Positions 15,414 to 19,650 of a DNA stretch of 19,650 bases are shown here, piece after piece (within the stretch, counting starts at the first letter, position 1; every line of letters starts with the position of its first letter). The translations under genes and the position numbers were made by a program. The notes under the pieces were generated by a model, which saw only the letters and a list, made by a program, of their open reading frames with translations, was not told the origin of the DNA and ran no database searches. The stretch covers positions 1 to 19,650 of the forward strand of contig WTXG01000479.1 of NCBI GenBank assembly GCA_022496185.1, given 5' to 3'. Source of the stretch: Multifurca ochricompacta (Eukaryota; Basidiomycota; Agaricomycetes; Russulales; Russulaceae).

Positions 15414-16500
15414 GACAAAGGCGGTTCAGTGGAGTTCTCTCCATCTGAGGTCAAAATAAAGTACAATAATGCAATTATAGCGGAAGGTATCAAGGCTATG
15501 GGACTCTATTGGGTCTTTGGGAAAACTATGCAGAATCTAAATACTGCTTCCCACAAATCTGCATCAACTAGCCTTGAAACCTGGCATTTGCGCATGGGTC
15601 ATATGTCAAAAGAGGCCCTCAAAAGATATGCTCCTAAGGCTGTTAAAGGCCTTAGTATAGATAATAGCCAAGTGGAAGACAAGCCGTGTTATGGCTGTGA
15701 AATGGGAAAATCACACCGTCTTCCATTCCCTCCCTCTCAAAAAGAGCTTCAGCACCCTTGGAAGTCATTCATAGTGACCTAGTCGGTCCTTTGCAATGTA
15801 CTTCAATTCAAGGAAACCTATACTTCGCCACTTTCATAGACGACTTTAGCAGGACAGCTCTAGTTGTTGCTATGAAAGCTAAAAGTGAATTTACATCAGT
15901 CTTCAGTAACATTAAGGCATTCTTGGAAAATAAAACAGACAAGAAAATAAAGACCTTACATACTGACCAAGGTGGCAATTGTCAATAGGGAGCTGAAGTC
16001 AATACTTGAGAAGGCTGGCATAGAGCATAAATTGACAATGCCATATTCCCCACAACAGAAGGAAGGGCTGAAAGGTTCAACAGAACCATCATGGAAAAGG
16101 TGACCAGTATGCTGCATCATGCTGGTCTTTCCCTTGGTTTCTGGGAATGTGCAGTGCGAACAGCCTGTCACATATACAATAGAATGCCTATCCGCTCTAA
16201 TAAGTGGAGGACACCCTTGAACTTCTGGATGGGGACATTCCAGATGTTTCATACTTTAAAATTTTGGCTGCTTAGCCTATTACACTGTCCCAGAGGATAA
16301 AAGACGTAAACTGGATCATAAAGCCAGGGAGACAGTCTTTGTCGGGTATGCACCCCACTCCAAAGGATATCTTCTTTGGGATATGCATACTCGATCCTTC
16401 GTATTGTCAAGAGATGTGACATTTGATGAAGGATCCTTCCCATCCAACCTTGCCAAGGACAGCAAGGGAAACAAAAGGAAAAGGTTACACCTTTTGTATT
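15414..16500 (+). pseudogene. Element D integrase, frameshifted
   Basis: The GAG-pre-integrase zinc region reads WHLRMGHMSKEALKRY ... CYGCEMGKSHRLPF (15580-15720), supplying the His and Cys ligands. The catalytic core is split over frames: Asp in HSDLVGPLQ (15776-15778), Asp in HTDQGGN (15965-15967) and Glu in RAERFNRTIMEK (16070-16072), consistent with D,D,E. Further pieces are HIYNRMPIRSNKWRTP, and GCLAYYTVPEDKRRKLDHKA and VFVGYAPHSKGYLLWD up to the stop near 16500. At least five frame changes occur (near 15750, 15980, 16065, 16230 and 16265). No catalytic residue is lost by substitution; decay is by small deletions. Confidence 0.87.
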
Positions 16501-16916
16501 AGAAGTTGAGAGGCCTGTCCAGCCTCAACCAGCAATAGCCACAGTTCCTCAGGCTCCTGAAGACAAGGATGCCAGGTTGAGGAACAGGAGGTAGTGGAAC
16601 CTCCTCAAGTAAATCCTGAGCCTACCACACCCGAAAATGAGTCACATGATATAACATATATCAGACGCCTCCTCCCAGATCATGGAACCATCAGAACTCC
16701 CCCAAAGAACCGTGCCAAGAGACAATCTAAGAAGAATGTGGCAAAATTTCCCAACCAGTATTTACTAGGGAAAGTCCATGCTCTCAACAATGTGACAGGG
16801 CTGTGCAGGAAGATTTAGATCTTGATACTGCCTGTCCCAAACTTCACGTGCATGAATCCTCGATTTTACAATGAGGATAATGCTGAGTTTGTGCAGGGTT
16901 CTTCCAGACTTGGCAT
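16501..16916 (+). pseudogene. Element D linker between integrase and RT
   Basis: Low-complexity linker, with Pro, Glu and Lys-rich pieces such as EPPQVNPEPTTPENESHD (from about 16597) and PPKNRAKRQSKKNVAK. This region is normally variable in Copia elements. The reading frame is broken at several points. Confidence 0.6.
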
Positions 16917-17761
16917 ATGGAATTGCTAAATGCCGCAGGAGTCTCTTATAGAGATCCCCTGACTTTTCAGGAGGCAATGCAGTCTGATAATGCCAATGAA
17001 TGGCTTGAGGCATGTAATTATGAGATTGATGCCTTAGACAAACTTAATGTGTGGCGCCTTGAAGATCTTCCAAAAGGAAGAAAGGCGGTCAAGTCAAAAT
17101 GGGTTTTTAAGCTGAAACCAGATGGACGGTTTCGTGCTAGGCTCGTGGCAAAAGGGTTCACCCAAGTAGAAGGAGTGGACTTCAACGAAACATTTTCCCC
17201 AGTCGCCAGATTTGAGTCACTTAGACTATTACTAGCATTAGCTATGCTAGAGGATTGGGAAATCCACCAGATGGATGTCAAATCGGCATTCCTACATGGC
17301 GATCTGGATGAGGAAATTTATATGGAGCAACCAGCTGGTTTCATCGTTGCTGGTCAAGAGTCCAAAGTTTGTAGGCTACAAAAAGCTTATATGGCCTCAA
17401 ACAAGCCTCCCGAGCATGGAACCTTCAATTCCATGGAGTTCTTAATGAACTAGGCTTTACTCGGACATACTCTGATGCAGGAGTATATGTGTTTCATCAA
17501 AAGGAGGGGGATGATTCACTTTATGTCATTCTCTATGTAGATGACATTACTATACTTGGATCTTCCAATGATAAAATAACGTGGCTGAAGTCATCACTAT
17601 CTAGTCGATATGAGATGACTGACTTGGGAGAAATCCAGTCATACCTTGGAGTTAACATCACCAGGGATCGTCCTAATAAGACACTGGAGATTGACCAAGC
17701 AGCCTACGTTTTATCTATTATTGAGAAGTTTGGGATGAGGGATTCCAACCGGGTATATACT
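16917..17761 (+). pseudogene. Element D reverse transcriptase, 3' truncated by element E
   Basis: The Copia RT (RVT_2 type) begins with YRDPLTFQEAMQSDNANEW, then KSKWVFKLKPDGRFRARLVA, KGFTQVEGVDFNETFSPVAR and the first catalytic Asp in IHQMDVKSAFLHGDLDEEIY. At about 17385 a base is lost and the frame moves. The second frame holds VILYVDDITILGSS with the YVDD motif at 17534-17545. It continues EMTDLGEIQSYLGVNI and stops at FGMRDSNRVYT, where element E's LTR begins. RNase H and the 3' LTR are missing from the window. Confidence 0.9.
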
Positions 17762-18377
17762 TGTGACGGTTTCATAGGCTGGTACAAGGGTTGAAGACAT
17801 GTGACTTACTTTGTTTTTTTCTTCTTTCTTTTTTCTTTCTCATTATGCTACACCTACCACATGACTTGCTGATAAAGGACTCATGACTTATCATTCATAC
17901 TGCTGACTGATTGCTTACTGAGAACCTTACTCATCTGCTTACTGATCAGTAGTAGAGGGCGTAACCCCTCCACTATCTATATCATTCTGGGACATTCTAC
18001 TGTACAACCATTAGACTGTCTAGTGAAAGCTCTAGTAACTACCAGAATAGTCCCCTTATCTAGCATACATGTATATAAAGACCTAGCAGAAAGGACAAGA
18101 CGTTAAGTCTGTTCTTCTGTATTCAATACAGGTGCTTAGAACTCACTTCACTGGACTGAACAACCCCCACTTGAACCTTCTAAGCTTGCGCCTTAGGAGG
18201 ACTTCGACCCCAGAAACTTGTGGCAAGACTTAGCGTCTCTGCTCGACTTCGTCTTGCGCACGTGCCCTTGACCAGCATACCTTGACCTAACTTGACTTGA
18301 CTTAGAAGAACTTGAAGACTTGATAGAACGACCTTGAAACCCAGAACCTCGACACAGCGTTGCACCTAGCTGTGACA
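17762..18377 (+). repeat. Element E 5' LTR, about 616 bp
   Basis: TGTGACGG to GCTGTGACA; the right edge is inferred from the TG...CA ends and the primer site that follows. U3 begins with a polypyrimidine stretch (about 17810-17842). TATATAA is at 18072-18078 and the predicted transcript start is near 18105. U5 has seven CTTGA units in 18267-18335 and ends with the hairpin CACAGC (18353-18358) / GCTGTG (18369-18374). Confidence 0.8.
18072..18078 (+). promoter_or_regulatory. TATA box of element E LTR promoter
   Basis: TATATAAAG lies 33 bases upstream of the 12-mer at 18105-18116, which is complementary to the primer site. The spacing is the same as in A, B and C. Confidence 0.7.
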
Positions 18378-18378
18378 T

Positions 18379-18390
18379 AAGAACAGACTT
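18379..18390 (+). promoter_or_regulatory. Self-primer binding site, element E
   Basis: AAGAACAGACTT, one base after the LTR, is the exact complement of AAGTCTGTTCTT at 18105-18116, the predicted RNA start. The sequence differs from the sites of A and C, but the position and complementarity are the same. Confidence 0.78.
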
Positions 18391-18671
18391 TACAAAGAAC
18401 TAAACAGAAGAACTCACCAGAACTGCAAGGTGACGACGATGCGTCCCTTGCCCGACACCCAATCGCGACATCTTCAACATGCGAGCCCAGAACCCCACCG
18501 TCCGAACAAACGTCCTTCGACGAGACATCCCCATGACGATACCTGCCAGCTGAAGAATTAGAACCTCAAGAAAGTGAAGACTTACCCTTTGATCTCCACA
18601 ACCGATTCGCGTTACTAGCAACAGACGACGACACAATTGACATTGACACCAGAACCGCTACCCCACAAACA
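18391..18671 (+). other. Element E leader, mostly open in the gag frame
   Basis: In the frame of the gag ATG, codons are open from 18381 to 18671 except for one TGA at 18534-18536. The stretch 18537-18671 translates as an acidic segment (AEELEPQESEDLPFDLH and on) that runs straight into gag. The first ATG in the leader (18439) is out of frame. This may be a former N-terminal extension of Gag. Confidence 0.45.
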
Positions 18672-19650
18672 ATGGCGGCAAGACCAAATACCAGACAGGC
18701 GCGAAGGGCCGCGGAGGAAGACGTTGTTGAAACGCACTCCAGTCGACCTGAACGAAGCCCAGAGGAGAGACCGACAACCACGCGAACAGGGGGAAGACAC
18801 CCCGACGAACCACCACTGGACCCACCAGTTTCAGGCATAGGAATAATGAACCCTGGAGGTGGAACCATGACAGGTGTACCACCACCCTTCTTCGAAGGAA
18901 ATCGCGACACGGCCATGGATTGGTTGGCCAAACTCGAATTATTCTTCAGCTTGAATGAAACCGTGGCCACAGTCCAGAATGAAAGAACCAGAGTGGCCTA
19001 CACCTTGGGATTGATACGAGGACCCAGGGTAGACCGATGGGTAGTGGATCAAATCAAGTGGTTGACCGACATCAAAGAGGGGAACATCCGAGTTCCATAC
19101 ATTTGGGCCAGATTCAAACAGATTTTCCGAGAAGCGTGGGCTGACATAGCGGCAGGACAAAAGGCACTACACGCACTAGACCGATTACAAATGTGCGATG
19201 CTAATATTGATGACTATATCGCCAAATTTTGCACGCTGGCCACAAGGGCAGAACTTCACATCGATGATCCGGCCGCTCGGCAATACTTCCACCGAGGCCT
19301 CCCCACGCGTCTTGTTCAAACAATGCTATTATTTGATCAACCCAGAACCTTCGACAAAGCAGCAGCATCTGCCAGGAAGCATCACGCTAACTGGTTATAC
19401 AGTAAAGATGCCCTTGGCATGAGACCCACAACCAACACGCCACCACGTGGTAATAAATTTACATTCTATCGATGACGTGATCACGATGTCTCAACCCCCG
19501 AAGTCATAAAGAAAGCGGTAACAGTCGAAGAGAAAGAACAATACAAAAAAGAAGGCCGATGTTTCGAATGCGGTAGGTGAGGACATTTGGTCTGAGACTG
19601 CCTGAATAAGAAACCACGTGCGAATACCTCCACACTGGCCCGCGCTGCCA
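18672..19650 (+). pseudogene. gag: Element E Gag with three in-frame TGA stops, incomplete at the edge
   Basis: The frame starts at ATG 18672. A basic, disordered start (ARPNTRQARRAAEED) precedes a capsid-like core (PPPFFEGNRDTAMDWLAKLE, then FSLNETVATVQNERTRVAYT) and a C-terminal piece RQYFHRGLPTRLVQTML. This is the same architecture as other Gypsy Gags, with little sequence identity to A and C. The first stop is TGA 19473-19475. The same frame continues into a CCHC knuckle (cysteines at 19560, 19569 and 19599, His at 19584) that contains two more TGA codons (19578-19580 and 19593-19595). All three stops sit at variable positions, and none replaces a zinc ligand. CGA-to-TGA changes would explain them. 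This copy is probably inactive. Confidence 0.87.

Larger units (their letters stand above)
12900..17761 (+). mobile_element. Element D: decayed Ty1/Copia retrotransposon, 3' end cut by element E
   Basis: The domain order gag, protease, integrase, RT is the Copia order. It has a candidate 5' LTR with promoter, a primer site resembling half of initiator tRNA-Met, and a leader of about 0.9 kb. The coding region changes frame at least ten times and is dead. Element E interrupts it in the RT at 17762, so the rest of RT, RNase H and the 3' LTR should lie right of the window. The exact left boundary is uncertain because the 3' LTR is not available for comparison. Confidence 0.88.
17762..19650 (+). 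mobile_element. Element E: second Ty3/Gypsy lineage, 5' part, inserted in element D RT
   Basis: A 5' LTR beginning TGTGACGG interrupts RT codons of D. It is followed by a self-primer site, a leader of about 290 nt and a Gypsy-type gag that runs off the right edge. LTR, leader and Gag differ clearly from A, B and C. The expected 5-bp target duplication is ATACT (17757-17761); its partner is outside the window. Confidence 0.88.

Noticed and set aside
1..19650. CRISPR arrays, rRNA, tRNA genes or bacterial operons
   Set aside because: No spacer-repeat pattern, no tRNA or rRNA signature and no bacterial gene layout; all coding signal belongs to eukaryotic LTR elements.

Overview
The window is a nest of LTR retrotransposons with no recognisable host gene. 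It points to a filamentous fungus, probably a basidiomycete. The evidence is Tf1/sushi-like chromoviruses (Ty3/Gypsy) with a chromodomain integrase and self-primer-type leaders, together with a Ty1/Copia element. There is no bacterial gene organisation. The species cannot be named from this sequence.

I name five elements A to E. A (1-4214, minus strand) is a Gypsy element: 5' LTR at 3638-4214, gag at 2107-3618, and a frameshifted pol that runs off the left edge. B (4215-10081, plus) is a related Gypsy element. It has the 3' part of gag, then protease, RT, RNase H, integrase and chromodomain, then a separate third ORF with four zinc knuckles (8246-9451), a polypurine tract and the 3' LTR. C (10082-12857, minus) is the 5' part of a third relative, close to A: 5' LTR, complete gag, start of pol. 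D (about 12900-17761, plus) is a decayed Copia element with a promoter-bearing 5' LTR, a long leader, and gag, protease, integrase and RT fragments. E (17762-19650, plus) is a different Gypsy element with a 5' LTR, leader and gag, running off the right edge.

The junctions fix the order of insertion. B interrupts C inside the pol codons. A interrupts B inside the gag codons. E interrupts D inside the RT. C lies beside or inside the 5' end of D. The missing halves of A, B and C should lie left of the window, and the missing halves of D and E right of it.

Four points stand out. (1) In A and C an 11-nt stretch, and in the unrelated E a 12-nt stretch, just after the 5' LTR is perfectly complementary to the predicted first bases of the same element's transcript. 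The sequence differs but the geometry is the same, which implies Tf1-type self-priming in both lineages. (2) B has a third, uninterrupted 401-residue ORF with a coiled coil and four zinc knuckles. (3) gag in A and C is open from a GTG 19 nt after the LTR, with no ATG in the inferred leader. (4) Gag and pol overlap in a conserved -1 arrangement, and pol has no start codon of its own. The frameshifts in A, B and D all look like small deletions. In A they crowd into the leftmost 750 bases, so part of this decay could be assembly error.
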